A stretch of 64,000 nt of DNA. Source: Pogona vitticeps (Eukaryota; Chordata; Lepidosauria; Squamata; Agamidae). The stretch lies in the NCBI RefSeq assembly GCF_051106095.1, contig NC_135784.1:152989428-153053427 (forward strand). The letters are read 5' to 3'. Below are positions 1-11,039 of the stretch, piece by piece. A program made the position numbers and the translations under genes. The first letter of the stretch is position 1, and each line of letters opens with the position of its first letter. The notes under the pieces are model-generated. The model did not search any database and was not told the DNA's origin. It worked only from the letters and a program-made list of their open reading frames with translations.

Positions 1-280
1 GGACAAAAAGGAGAACAGGTGGAGCATTGTGGTAGCAGCTGAGAGAAGGAAGACATGAAGCTAAAGCTCTGGAAGGGAACATCTGCAAAGATGCAGAACC
101 CCCAAACCCTGCTGTATCAGTTATGAGCAGAGTGCTGGCACACACTGCCTGATCATTCTTGTTTGCTGTGGGAAAGGATGCACAAACCATGGAGCTCGGT
201 TCTATAATTTATCATACTGGCCACATACAGATGCTTTCCTCTCTCTAGTCTGATTGTTTCCCAGCATACCAAAGAAAGAA
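1..280. other. No recognised feature; probable CERS5 intron 1
   Basis: Unique-looking sequence without a recognisable gene or repeat. Assigning it to CERS5 intron 1 is inference from CERS5 exon 1 lying at 19057-19256 on the minus strand, with no later exon found in the window. Confidence 0.4.
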
Positions 281-669
281 CAGTGGTGCCCCACTTGACG
301 ACGATAATGCATTCCAGCAAAATCACTGTACAGCGAAATCGTAGACAAGCAAAAAAACCCCAAAACATTGGAATGCATTGAAAACCGGTCAATGGGTTCC
401 AATGGGGGAAACACCTGCTCATGCAGCGAAGATCCTCCATAGGGCAGCCATTTTCGATCCCTGTCTTGCAAAGAATCGGTCTGGAAAACAGCGGGGAGCC
501 ATTTTGCGAACCGCTGATCAGCTGTTTTTAATTGTTGTCAAGTGAAAAAACGGTTCCCGAAGCAGGGACCGAATCATCGTTAAACGAAAATCACCCATTG
601 GAACCATCGTTTTGCATCGTAAAGCAATTTTGTCATCAAGCGGGGTCATTGTCAAGCGGGGCACCACTG
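281..669 (-). mobile_element. CAGTGG-type MITE, copy 1
   Basis: Short non-autonomous DNA transposon. It begins CAGTGGTGCCCC and ends GGGGCACCACTG, an inverted terminal pair. The interior has the family's recurring blocks (CATTCCAATG-like segments and a CGATTTTG-like core) in reverse order relative to the copies at 1306 and 23905. The flanks no longer show a clean TA duplication. No transposase is present. Confidence 0.8.
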
Positions 670-721
670 AATCTACATCTTGTTTTTTATTAACTGCTCT
701 GACTTGCTCCTGAAAAAATAG

Positions 722-975
722 AAAAGGGAATCATTGAATCACAGAATCATGACATTGGAAGGGGCCTACTAGGCCATCAAATTTAACCCCTGCTCAGTGC
801 AGGAATACAAATCAAAAGATATCTGCCAAATGGTTGTCTAAATTTCTCCTGAATGCCTCCCACTGTTGGAGTACTCACAACCTCTCCAGGTAATTGGTTC
901 CATTGCCATAGTCCTCCAACAGTCAAGACGTTTTTTTCCTGATATTCAACCAAAATCTGGCCTCCAGCATTTGAC
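722..975 (-). mobile_element. CR1-type LINE 3' end remnant
   Basis: It starts with GAATCACAGAATCATGACAT followed by GGAAGGGGCCTA and a CATCAA segment, the reverse complement of the usual CR1 3' end. It continues through a 'gaatgcctccca' and 'ggtaattggttccattg' stretch seen in reptilian CR1 3' regions. No usable reading frame remains. The assignment is by recalled family resemblance, without an alignment. Confidence 0.65.
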
Positions 976-1305
976 AATACAAAGACACTAACCAGCTAAC
1001 ATGCTGTTTATACATGACAAGACTCCATTCCTTGGTATGTCATCTCACTAAAACCTACTCACAATATCTTCATAATATAATGAGGGTTAAGAATCCACAG
1101 AACTCAGATGGCACAACATTTGCTGTCTGTGAGAAGCTGACAGAACTGAGTTGAATTTAAACAGTAATCCACAATGCCAGAATACATTTAAGCAGAAAAC
1201 AAGCACATATTGGCACTTTATATACTCCCCACAGCAATAAGGTAGCTGAGAGACTTTCATCATATGAATCAATTATTATAGTAATAAGAAAGCTTATTAT
1301 AAACT
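976..1305. other. No recognised feature
   Basis: AT-rich sequence between a CR1 remnant and a MITE. Nothing in it could be assigned. Confidence 0.4.
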
Positions 1306-1742
1306 CACCCTTTACCTCGCTAAACAATGATACCGCTAAATGAGGAATCTGCATAATGATAACTTTTTGCGTTCGCTATAGCGATTCGCAAAACAGTCAT
1401 TCCAATGGGCGATTTTCACTTGACGATGATTTTGTCTGTGCTTCGCGGACCGTTTATTCGCAAGACGACGATTTCTACAGCTGATCGATGGTTTCACAAA
1501 ATGGCTGCCCTATTTTTTCGGGACTTACGCTTCGCAAGACAGCCATTTTAACAGTTGATCAGCGCTTTGCAAAATGGCTTCCCTATGGGCGATCTTCGCA
1601 AAATGATGAGGTGTTTTCCCCACTGGAACGCATTAAACGGTTTTCAATGCATTCCAATGAGGAAATGGTTTTTGCATGACGATGATTTTGCTAAACAGCT
1701 ATTTCTATGGGACGGATTATCATTGTTATGCGGGGCACCACT
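1306..1742 (+). mobile_element. CAGTGG-type MITE, copy 2
   Basis: It has the same block order as the copy at 23905: CTCGCTAAA, then TTTTTGCG, GCTATAGCGATTCGCAAAAC, and an end of GGGGCACCACTG followed by TA. The left terminus is worn and its position approximate. No coding capacity. Confidence 0.75.
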
Positions 1743-1744
1743 GT

Positions 1745-2265
1745 ATAAAGAATGCTACACAATATGACAACTTGCTTTCCTCAGCTCACAACAAAGTTGG
1801 CACAATAAAATGTTCACCAGAATTACTGTAACTCCAATTTAAGTTTCTTTGGGACCAACACTGACATTAAAAGAGTTTAGGAAACATGTGCCTGATTCCA
1901 TTCATTTCTGTAAGCTTTTTGAAACACTGTACTATGAACAAGCCAGGAATAATACCCAATCTGTGGGGCAGAGAAAGAAAAACATATTTCAGAAGAATCC
2001 TAGTGGAAATGAAAATTTCTTAGTACTGCCCTATGTACTGAGTTCATTTCCAGATATAGGCATCTTAAAATGAAGTTTGATTCATAAACATTCTATGCAT
2101 ATCCCACTGTACCTCAATGAACCTACTACGGGCAATGGTACGTTTATGCGTAGTAATAACACGTTAGCATATGCAAACACAATACAAGTGAATGGGCTAA
2201 CATATATAAGTGGTGCTTAAAGTGAAAAGAAGTGGACAGAAAGTTTGCATTCCTATATCCATGGC
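1745..2265. other. No recognised feature
   Basis: Unique-looking sequence between a MITE and a LINE. No gene or repeat was identified. Confidence 0.4.
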
Positions 2266-2269
2266 TCAT

Positions 2270-3827
2270 ATTTTATCTGTTTCGTTTCTAAAGTCTATTG
2301 AGTCCTTCACTCATCCTAAAAAAGCCTAACCTGGACCCAAGGCTGGTTTTTAACTACCGACCAGTGGCGAACCTCCCTTATTTGGGCAAAGTGTTGAAAC
2401 GGGTTGTGGCCGGGCAACTCCAGCCGCTGCTGGATGAAACGGATTTTCTAGATCCATTTCAATCGAGTTTCAGGCTGTGTTTTGGTACAGAGACTGCCTT
2501 GATTGCCCTGTACAATAACCTTTGCTGGGAGAGAGACGAGGGAGTGTGACCCTGTTGATACTCCTGGACCTCTCAGCGGCTTTCAGCACCATTGACCACG
2601 GTATCCTTTTGGATAAGCTGTCTGGGTTGGGAGTTGGGGGCGCTGCTTTACGGTGGTTCTGCTCCTTCCTAGCTGACTGTGTCCAGAGGGTGGTGCTGGG
2701 GGACAGTTGCTCTGTCCCATGGCGTTTATGTCATGGGGTTCCTCAGGGCTCGATACTGTTCCCCATGCTGTTTAACATCTACATGAAACCGCTGGGAGAG
2801 GTCATCAGGAGGTTTGGGCTGAAGAGTCAGCAATATGCTGACGGTACTCAGCTCTACCTCTCGTTTTCCACCAATCCAGGTGAGGCGGTTTCTGTGCTGA
2901 ACTCGTGTCTAGACCTGATAATGGACTGGATTAGGGTTAATAAATTGAAACTCAATCCAGATAAGACGGAAGTGCTGTTAGTGGGTGCTTTGCCAGAGAG
3001 GCTGGAGGGCCATTTCCCTGCCCTGAATGGAGTTATACTCCCCCTAAGGGACAGGGTCTGCAGCCTGGGGGTGCTCCTGGACCCCAGTCTAACTCTGGAA
3101 GCCCAGGTGGACTCAGTGGCCAGAGGTGCCTTCCTTCAGGGGCTGTGGAAATTATACCAGCTACGGCCCTACCTGGACAAACGGAGTCTCATGACAGTTT
3201 ACACACGCACTGGTAACATCTCGCATAGATTACTGCAATGCGCTCTATGTGGGGCTGCCTTTGAAAACGGTCCAGCAACTTCAACTGGTCCAGAATTGAG
3301 CTGCATGGCTGGTGAGTGGTGGGGCTGCTAGAGAACACATCAAGCCGATTCTGTTTAAATTACATTGACTACCATTTGCTGCCCAGGCCCAATTCAAAGT
3401 GCTTGTTTTGCCACTTAAGGCCCTAAACAGCTTGGGCCTTGGATACCTGAAGGACTGCCTCCTTCCATATGAACCTACCCGTAGTTAAGATCTAGCCAGG
3501 GGGCCGTTTTGAAAGAGCCATCCCTCAAGGAGGTAAGAGGGATGGCTTGTAGGCAAAAGGCCTTTTCAGCAGTTGCCCCCAGACTATGGAACACCCTCCC
3601 AATTGAAATTCGTCTGGCGCCAACACTGATGACATTTCAGTGTCAGGTCAAAACCTTCCTGTTCCAGAAGGCTTTTAATTGAAATAATATCAACTGTGGG
3701 CCCTTATGGCAATTTTTAGAGTATATATTTTACTTGTCTTATCTTTTTATTGTATTTTAATTGTTGTAAGCAGCCAGAGACCTTTGGGTAGTGTGGGCGG
3801 CATATAAAAAATAATAATAATAATCTG
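2270..3827 (+). mobile_element. L2-type LINE, 5'-truncated, reverse transcriptase region
   Basis: Non-LTR retrotransposon fragment coding for the reverse transcriptase of an L2/CR1-type ORF2. Visible segments are NYRPVANLPYLGKVLKR, the palm motif LLDLSAAFSTIDHGILLDKL, GVPQGSILFPMLFNIYM and QYADGTQLYLS. The catalytic YADD is YADG here, so the second aspartate is lost. A one-base shift near 2540 splits the frame, and a later frame stops at 3331. A thumb and C-terminal remnant (APRLWNTLPIEI, FLFQKAF) follows at 3577-3680. The 3' end has the L2-like GGGCGGCATATAA followed by ATA repeats. Dead copy; strand is set by the coding frame. Confidence 0.85.
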
Positions 3828-3956
3828 TGTCAGACAATTTATCAAGTAGACCAATATATGCACACTATACTAAAATGCTAGAATTGCATCACAGTTGTTC
3901 TACAGGAAAAACAAGAACACAGCCTCCCAGAGATCCTGCTGTAAGATAATACATTA

Positions 3957-4388
3957 CAGTGGGGTCTCGACCTACGAACTTAATCCGTATTGGAAGGCAG
4001 TTCGTAGGTCGAAAAGTTCATACGTCGAAAATGCATTCCCCATAGGAATGCATTGAAAACCAATTAATCCGTTACCCACCCAAAGAACATCCCCCCCATA
4101 CACATAAAATTACAGTAAAAATAATTTTTAAAAAACCAACTTACCTTTTTCACGTCTCATGGCGGCGGAGAAGCCCTGGAAGGCATCCGGAGGCACGACT
4201 TATGGCCTACGTATTGGAAGGGGGAGGCGGGTAAAGCACCAAACTTGAATTTGGCGCTTTCCCCGCCTCCACCTTCTGGTCCGTAGGTCGATTCTCCGGC
4301 CGCAAGTCGAAGTGGAATTTTGCAGCCGGAGAATTTCGTAAGTCGAAAAGTTCGTAAGTGGAGCCTGACGTAAGTTGAGACTCCACTG
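3957..4388. mobile_element. CAGTGG-type MITE, second subfamily
   Basis: It begins CAGTGGGGTCTCGACCTACG and ends GAGACTCCACTG, with TA on both outer sides (3955-3956 and 4389-4390). The interior has repeated short motifs around TCGTAGGTCGAA and TTCGTAAGTCGAAAAG near both ends, giving long subterminal inverted similarity. No coding capacity. TA duplication points to Tc1/mariner-type mobilisation. Confidence 0.85.
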
Positions 4389-4391
4389 TAA

Positions 4392-4660
4392 CTTATTTAT
4401 GTATTTACAAGATTTTTTAGCTGTGCCATTACCAGTGGTCTCTCAGCGGCGTACAATATTAATACTTTAAAAACATTAAAGCATTAAAAATAGGCAATAT
4501 TATAATAATATCCTATAGTAAAAATAATCATTAAAACATTAATATTAATAATTCTGCTGTTCATATGGCCAGCTCAAGAATACTATTTAATTAAAATGCT
4601 GGCTAAACAGAAAGATCTTTGCCTGGTGCCGAAACTTCTTCCTTTTCTCTAGGCTGTGTA
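4392..4660 (-). mobile_element. LINE 3' remnant (L2/CR1-like)
   Basis: It contains an ACTTATTTATG start, a GGCGTACAA segment and, near 4617-4640, TTTGCCTGGTGCCGAAA. This last motif resembles the reverse complement of CR1/L2-type 3' regions in lizards. Weak assignment. Confidence 0.35.
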
Positions 4661-5094
4661 TTTGCAGGCTCAATATTCATGGATGAAATACAGGTCACCT
4701 CTTTTCATGTAAAGGAAAATCAATACAAAAAAATAGTGATGTAATTTGCTTCAAGCTAATGCATTTTAGGATTTCTTCACTGCAATCGAAGAACTGAGTA
4801 AAATGAGTACAGTTGACTAATCTTTCACTCATCATTTTTTCACAGACAAGAAAGGAGCACACCCAACAGTGTGTCTACTTCACTAAATCAGATTGCTGTG
4901 TGGGTTTAAACATATCTACTAAGCAGTACTCAGTAGTCTTTCATCAACTACAAGCTCAATTACATGATCTAATTAAGTATAGTGCACATGTTTCTCCAGC
5001 GAGAGTTCCAATATCACTGGAAGTGCACCACAATTTAAGAAGCATACTGTCAAGCTGGAATGGGTTCAGAGGAGAGCAACTAAGAATGACAGTT
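4661..5094. other. No recognised feature
   Basis: No gene or repeat assigned. The open frame at 4813-5100 has no recognisable domain and is probably chance. Confidence 0.35.
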
Positions 5095-5285
5095 TATTAA
5101 CTCATGCCACTCTTGGATGAAACTCATTTTCTGGAGTCATTTTAATCAGTCGTCCTTTCCTGCTTAGGATAGAAATTGCCTTGGTCACAAGGCAAGCCTT
5201 GCTAACACGAAGTCAGGGAGAATGTGACTCTCTCTATTCTCTTGGGCTTCTCAGTGTTTTTGATATATCAGTCAAGACAGTGAAA
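5095..5285 (+). mobile_element. Small L2-type LINE remnant
   Basis: The conceptual segment PLLDETHFLESF corresponds to PLLDETDFLDPFQ of the L2 copy at 2270-3827. The similarity continues, with frame changes, for about 180 bases. Old and non-coding. Confidence 0.55.
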
Positions 5286-5329
5286 TGTAAGGCATCACTT
5301 GGCAGTGGCTCTAGAGTCAATTATAATCT

Positions 5330-5465
5330 TGGAACTGCAAAGCTAAAAGGGACCCTATGGATCACCGAGTCCAGCCCCTGTCAAGGAGGCAATGCTCAAC
5401 TCTTTGACAGCATTTTAGGCCCACGGGACTTTATTACTTCTGCCATACTGCTGAAAATCTAAGTA
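5330..5465 (-). mobile_element. CR1-like 3' remnant
   Basis: GGGACCCTATGGATCACCGAGTCC resembles the 'gggaccctaagggtcatctagtcc' region of reptilian CR1-like 3' ends in reverse orientation. Short and degraded. Confidence 0.4.
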
Positions 5466-6879
5466 GCATGACTAGGAAAGATCACCCACAAATGTGAACT
5501 GAGGCAGCCCTGAAACCAGCCAGCCTTATAAGTGAGGCAGCCACATTTTTAGATGGAACACTCTGAGCAAAAATACACAGTGACAAACTATCCTTGCATC
5601 CTAAACACACTTCTGGAGAGTATGTGAAGGCCATGCCAAGGGAAGGAAAAGGTAGTCACCTTCCCCCTCCATGCAGAGTTAACTTACATAATAAGCTATG
5701 TAAAGGTTGTATTAATAGAAAACTTAATATGAATGCAAGGAATTATATGATCGGCTTTTTTTGTTTATTTGTTTGTCTCATAAAAATGTCAAAGAGAACA
5801 GGTGGATACCAGAAGGTATAAAACAAACAAAATCATTTCTCATGTAACTAGGAATTTAAAAAAATAGTATGTAACCTGTTTTCTCAAACAATTCAATTTT
5901 AAAGTTGTACTTTGACAACATCAATACAAACATTCAGGTTTAGGTACAAAGTAAGCATACAGTACAATGAAGACTCTAAACTGATATTAACTACAGGGTT
6001 CTTTAGTTTCCTTCTTGAGTTTGAAGGAGCTCATTTACAGACTATAGAATCTCAAGAACATGAACACTAAAAAGAAACAGAATTCAAGCTTTTTTGTGAC
6101 TACAATTAGCCCTTCAGTTTGGGCAACTCAGCTCAGTTAAAATACCTAGTTTTTGCCTTTTTAAAAACTTCAGTGATGTTTTTGTAATAGTCACAAACAA
6201 TTCAGGAAACATTCAAATTATCTGATCAACAATGGTCCAGAACAAACCTACAGGTTTGTTTTGTACTCAACCTTCTGTACTCAAAAGCATTTGTAAAAAT
6301 ATCACTTTACATGCTGTATATCATCCATGACTTTTATAACAATCATAAGGAGACAGCAATTACTGCAATGGACATATGGGATTTTTCTTTGAAGGTTCTG
6401 TTGAATTGGGACTTTTACTATTCCTTTTCTGCCAGTCATAACAGATGCTCCATCGCACCATTACTTTAGCAAGTTGCATGAATCCAGATTCTTTTCTTCA
6501 CCTGTTGTTAACTCAGTAAACAATGCAGCATCAGGAACGGTAGTAGTTACAGTTCATAACAAAGTTTGAAATTCTGTGTAGAACTGACATCTATGAAAGT
6601 TTGATAACACTGGCAGAGGAAAATATTTAAAGATTATCTCCTGTCCCAGGCTTGTCTGATTTGTAAGGAAACTGATCATCTATCAATCCTTCTGAAACTA
6701 ACTGTTAGGGACCAGGTTATCCATATTATCAGGGGAGCTGATATATAGATTACTTGGTGTGCCTGATTCTGGCTACAAAAGAAAACAAACAAGTAAAAAA
6801 TAAATAAATAAGATATTGAATTTACTTAACTCAGCTCAAGCAGTATAACACTGCAGTAAAGTGATTACTAAATCATCTG
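5466..6879. other. No recognised feature; probable CERS5 intron
   Basis: AT-rich sequence with short spurious open frames only. I looked on the minus strand for CERS5 exon 2-4 coding (the FIAKP, KVFISIT and WFRHRR types) and found none. Confidence 0.4.
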
Positions 6880-7530
6880 GCACTTGCTTTCAAGCCTACA
6901 CACAGTTACCTCTGTGGTTGTAACAGATTTGCTAAAATATGCCTGCTCAACTGGTATTCATTCAACTAAAAAACACTCAAAACCTTGGTTTGACCACCAG
7001 CAAGTAGCAGCAAAGAAACACTTAGTAACCAAATTTAAACAGTATAGGGCTAGCAATGCCAGGATGATCCCTCTGGTGTTGTAACTACAAAAACAACACT
7101 ATGAAGTATTAATCTGGGGGGGGGGGGTAAAGAAAGCCTAATCACAGTTAATTCAGGCCATGAGAGCCAATAATTCTTCATACATTATTTTTAAGTGAAC
7201 CATAGGATATAAACTTTACACAGAACTTCCAAGGATGTCATGTCATATTTCTGCTGATTTTTGGAAGTCTTACTTCCAAGCACTGCATGCTGCAGAGTCA
7301 GTTTAAATGTCCCCCTTGGACGCTAGTTTAGAAAATCTTCCTACCTGGCCTCCAGTGACAGAAGTTAAAAGCCTCACAGCCTAATGATAACTAGGGAAGG
7401 CTCCTGAGATAGATATGATCCCACAAGAACTGATTAAATGAGTGGCAATTGGCAACACTGTTTACTTTGCTGTGTTTTATTTTGATGTACTGTATATCTC
7501 ATCATAATAATAAAATTAAAATTCTCATGA
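6880..7530 (+). mobile_element. Ancient LINE ORF2 remnant
   Basis: The frame at 6884-7084 contains KPWFDHQQVAAKKHLVTKF. This is the 'PWFD..C..AKK.L' region that lies between endonuclease and reverse transcriptase in many non-LTR elements. Downstream, with frame changes and stops, ISADFWKSYFQALH and a WPPVT-like segment follow in the expected order. A run of G at about 7115-7127 interrupts it. Family not resolved. Confidence 0.5.
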
Positions 7531-8853
7531 ATATTCTGCTTCCTTGCAAAAGAACAGGATTTTAGCCAAAGATTACTAAATCTTGTTCTTGTCTCTAATA
7601 GATTCTTCTAAAGCAAACACTAAAGGATACCTGAAAGATTTATATTCAGTACTATGTCATCTTGAATAATTAATACCATGTCATTTATGTCTTCATTCTA
7701 CATTTATGCAGAGTAATAATTTACATTTATTTGAATGTATTTACTAACTTCTTCCACTTTTATAATCTCTTCTGATATCATATTTAAAAACTTCTAAATA
7801 GGCTGTTCTTTTCAATATACTGTGTATTCCCCACACAGCTAACTCACTAATAACTAAAATGGACTACAGTACTATGAAAATTGATTCTAAGTAATATCTA
7901 TTGCCTTCAAGAACTGCAGTAATCATTAAAGTGAACACAAATTCAGACTGAGTCATCTTTCTCTTCTGCATCACATAAATAATGCTGAAACATAAACCAT
8001 AGTTTTATCACATTTGTGAATGCCTCTTAACTTTTCAAGTACTGTATTTTCTCCAAGTCCTTGAAACCCACTGGAAAAAGGATGTCTTGTTCTGGCTGGA
8101 AATTTCAACAATCACAGCAGAGACATGTATCAGCTGCTGGAGAATTCTCCAGCCATTCATATACCCAGAATAATTCTGGCTGGATCTTATAACCTTAATC
8201 CTTCAGATAGGAGTGAAGCTGAAGCTGCTGAATTGTCTCACTTTTTTTTTTGAAAGATCTGCAGGAACACCAGACCCAATGGCTTGACTTTGCCTACACC
8301 AAGAGTTGGCAACTTTGGTATGTCCAAAGGTCAATTTTCTCCCCCACAACCTTTGGGGACCACATAGAACAAGAGAATTCTGCAAACATAGAAAATGATA
8401 CTCGAAATGGCTACAAGCTATAAGATCACTTCCAATTTTGAAAATTGGATCTTTTGGGATGTTAAAACAGTAGAGGCCAGCAGAAGCCTCAATTCACTTT
8501 TTTGTCAGAAAAAGAGGCAGCCATGGGAGACTTGGGGCCAGAAGTTTTGTGAACGGCATATGTCCCAGCCTAACCTTTTGCCTACAGCTCAGTCTCTGTC
8601 TTACAATTTTTCATGAGCTGAACGTTTCTGATAACGACTGTGAACTGCTAAGCTTGACTTTAATGCCAGACTATTTCACTTTTTGAGTCCACCCAAAAAA
8701 CAAACTTGTCCATACTACAAGTTTGAGAAGGGCAGGGATAAAAATATTTCACTGTGTTTGTTAACACACTCTTGACAGTTCCTCCTCCTATTCTTCTTTT
8801 TGAATTCCAGATTTTCCTTCCTGTTGGACTAAACTGATAGCTATGTAAGGACT
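7531..8853. other. No recognised feature; contains an 18-bp perfect palindrome
   Basis: AT-rich intron-like DNA. A perfect palindrome centred on GAATTC lies at 8136-8153. No coding exon was recognised. Confidence 0.4.
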
Positions 8854-9044
8854 AGGTAAAGGTAAAGGTTCCCCTTGACAATTTTTGTCCAGTCGTGTTT
8901 GACTCTAGGGGGTGGTGCTCATCCCCGTTTCCAAGCCATAGAGCCAGCGTTTTGTCTGAAGACAATCTTCCGTGGTCACATGGCCAGTGCAACTTAGACA
9001 CGGAACGCTGTTACCTTCCCACCGAGGTGGTCCCTATTTATCTA
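8854..9044 (-). mobile_element. Sauria SINE, 3' part, interrupted by a MITE
   Basis: It reads GGTAAAGGTTCCCCTTGACA, then CCAGTCGTGTTTGACTCTAG and CTTCCCACCGAGGTGG, the reverse complement of the Sauria SINE body and 3' tail. The SINE stops abruptly at TATCTA, where the MITE terminus CAGTGGTGCC begins. The tRNA-like head of the SINE is missing beyond that. Confidence 0.85.
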
Positions 9045-9155
9045 CAGTGGTGCCTCGTATAACAAGCGCCCCGTTTAATGAAGAAATCGCATAGCGATGG
9101 CTTTTTTGCCATCGCTTTTGCGATCGCACTACGATCTTGCCTATGGGGAAAAATC
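9045..9155 (+). mobile_element. CAGTGG-type MITE, left part only
   Basis: It starts CAGTGGTGCCTCG at a TA inside a Sauria SINE and matches the first ~100 bases of the copy at 30101 (AACAAGCGC, CCGTTTAA, CGCATAG). The right half is missing and is replaced by the GC-rich inverted repeat that follows. Confidence 0.75.
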
Positions 9156-9167
9156 GTAGGGGCTGGA

Positions 9168-9822
9168 CCCACGTGTCCAGAAGGGGAGTCCTCTGTCTGC
9201 CCAACAGTCTTCTCCCTCAGGGGTTTGGCACCACTGGGACTTCTGCTTTTAGGTCTCTATCTCTCTCTCTATCCTCCCGCGATCTACGTGGGTCACCTGG
9301 CAAAGCTGGTGTTGCTGTCGCCTTGTCCTCTCTGCGCTTCTCCTTCCCCCCGCCTGGTGCTCCTCGACTCCCTGCCCAGACGTGACGCGGGAGGGAGTGC
9401 TGATGAGAGAACAGCCTTCTCGCACGTACGCGCGTGCGCACGGGGCTGCCCTCCCCCCGTCTCCCTGAGCCACACTGGGCAAGACCACAGCATCTTGCCA
9501 GAGTGGGAATCAAGAAACCCCAGGAAGCCACATTAGCCCTTGGGTAGGGGGAAAAGATTGCTCTGCTGATGGGGCCAGCCTTGCAAATGGGATGCATGCA
9601 GCTACTAGAGTGTGTGTGTGTGTGTGTACAGGGAGTGGAGGAGCACCAGATTGGGAGGAAGGAGAAGCGCAGAGGACGAGGCGACAGCAGGAGCAGCAGC
9701 CTCGCCAGGTGACCCGCGAAGAGTGAGGGAGAGACCTAAAAGCAGAAGCCCCGGTGGCGCCAAACCCCTGAGGGAGGAGACTGCAGGGCAAAGAGAGGGC
9801 CCCCCTTCTGGACGCACAGAGC
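9168..9822. repeat. GC-rich inverted repeat, arms ~190-210 bp
   Basis: Left arm about 9168-9382, right arm about 9632-9822 in reverse complement. Both arms share, in the same order, CCAGAAGGGG, CCCTCAGGGGTTTGGC, CTTCTGCTTTTAGGTCTCT, GGGTCACCTGG and CTGGTGCTCCTC. The spacer contains a GC-rich segment and a (GT)n run at 9610-9628. Several open frames on both strands are by-products of high GC. The origin is unknown; the right arm abuts hAT coding sequence. Confidence 0.75.
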
Positions 9823-9825
9823 CAC

Positions 9826-10823
9826 ATTTCAAATTTTTGTGGACGCCTTCTCCTTTGATGTGCAAGATGCCCCTCCTGTGCTTCAAATTGAGCTCACTGA
9901 CCTGCAGTGCAACTCTGAACTCAAAGCGAAGTTCAGGGAGGTGAGTGGAAAAGCAGACAAGCTTGGGCAATTTTTGAGAGAATTGACCCCCAGCTTCCCT
10001 GAGCTTTCCCAAATGTTCAAACGGACCATGTGCCTTTTTGGGAGCACATACAGTGGTGCCTCACTAGACAGTTACCCCGCATATGAGTTTTGTCGCTAGA
10101 CATTGACTTTTTGCGACTGCTATAGCGATTCGCAAAACAGTGATTCCTATGGGGGAATTTCACTGGACAATGTTTGGTCCCTGCTTCGCAAACAGATTTT
10201 TGCTAGACAACGATTTTGACAGCTCCCTCCGCGCTCACAAAACAAGTGTTTTCGGGACCTAAGCTTCGGAAGACAGCGATTTAAACAGCTGATCAGCGGT
10301 TCACAAAGCGGCTTTCCTATGGCCGATCTTCAATAGACAACGACGGTTCTTCCCCATTGGAACGCATTAAACAAGTTTCAATGCATTCCAATGGGGAAAT
10401 GCTTTTCACTAGACAATGATTTTGCTAAACAGCGATTTCAGTGGAACAGATTATCATCGTCTAGCGAGGCACCACTGTACTTGTGCAAAAAGCTCTTCTC
10501 TACCTTGAACTTCAATAAGCCCACATACAGGTGCAGACTGACTGATGATCATCTTCAAGCCATACTGAGGGTCTCAACTGCTTCCTCCCTCTAGCCAAAT
10601 GTGGCTCGGCTATGCAAGAGGAAGCGCTGCCAGATCTCTAGGAGCAAGGAGTAGGCAAGATAAGCCATGTTCAGAAAAACAGCTCATGTTCTTCAATGTT
10701 CCATTTATGTTCAGGACAATTCATGTTTAGAAGATTAAAGGTTAAAGATCTGTTAATGCAGACATTTGAATCTGAATACGGCAGATATAGAAGACTAAAG
10801 AAACCACATATAATCACTCAGTA

Positions 10824-10856
<33 letters not shown>

Positions 10857-11031
10857 TATATTACTGATTTATTTACTTATTAATTCTTAATTTATTTATT
10901 TTTGCATCTTATTTTGTGTTAAAAAATAGATTTGAGAAGATTGGAATTTTTTAACAAAGCTTTTCTTGTGGAAAATCTTATGCGGCCCAGCCTCCAGTGG
11001 CCCCCAGGTAAAGTGAGTTTTGAGACCCCTG
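9826..11031 (+). mobile_element. hAT DNA transposon, C-terminal dimerisation domain and 3' end, interrupted by a MITE
   Basis: Remnant of a hAT transposase of the GTF2IRD2/ZBED-related type. The first block encodes IELTDLQCNSELKAKFREV, FPELSQMFKRTMCLFGSTY. The second, after the MITE at 10051-10477, encodes KKLFSTLNFNKPTYRCRLTDD and HLQAILRVSTASS, followed by a stop and then PNVARLCKRKRCQ. Together they form the hAT C-terminal (Dimer_Tnp_hAT) region. An (ATC)n run lies at 10825-10856. The 3' end has GCGGCCCAGCC, GGCCCCCAGG and terminal TTGAGACCCCTG, typical of such hAT ends. The 5' part with the catalytic core is missing. Confidence 0.85.
10051..10477 (+). mobile_element. CAGTGG-type MITE nested in the hAT element
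   Basis: Termini are CAGTGGTGCCTC and GAGGCACCACTG, flanked by TA at 10049-10050 and 10478-10479. Removing the insert and one TA gives AGC ACA TAC TTG TGC (S-T-Y-L-C), which restores the hAT frame. This shows both the boundary and the TA duplication. Length 427 bp, no coding capacity. Confidence 0.93.
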
Positions 11032-11039
11032 TCCTACAT

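Noticed and set aside
9078-9597. Open frames of 126-152 codons on both strands
   Set aside because: They lie in a GC-rich inverted repeat and a MITE fragment; no recognised domain and no coherent start.
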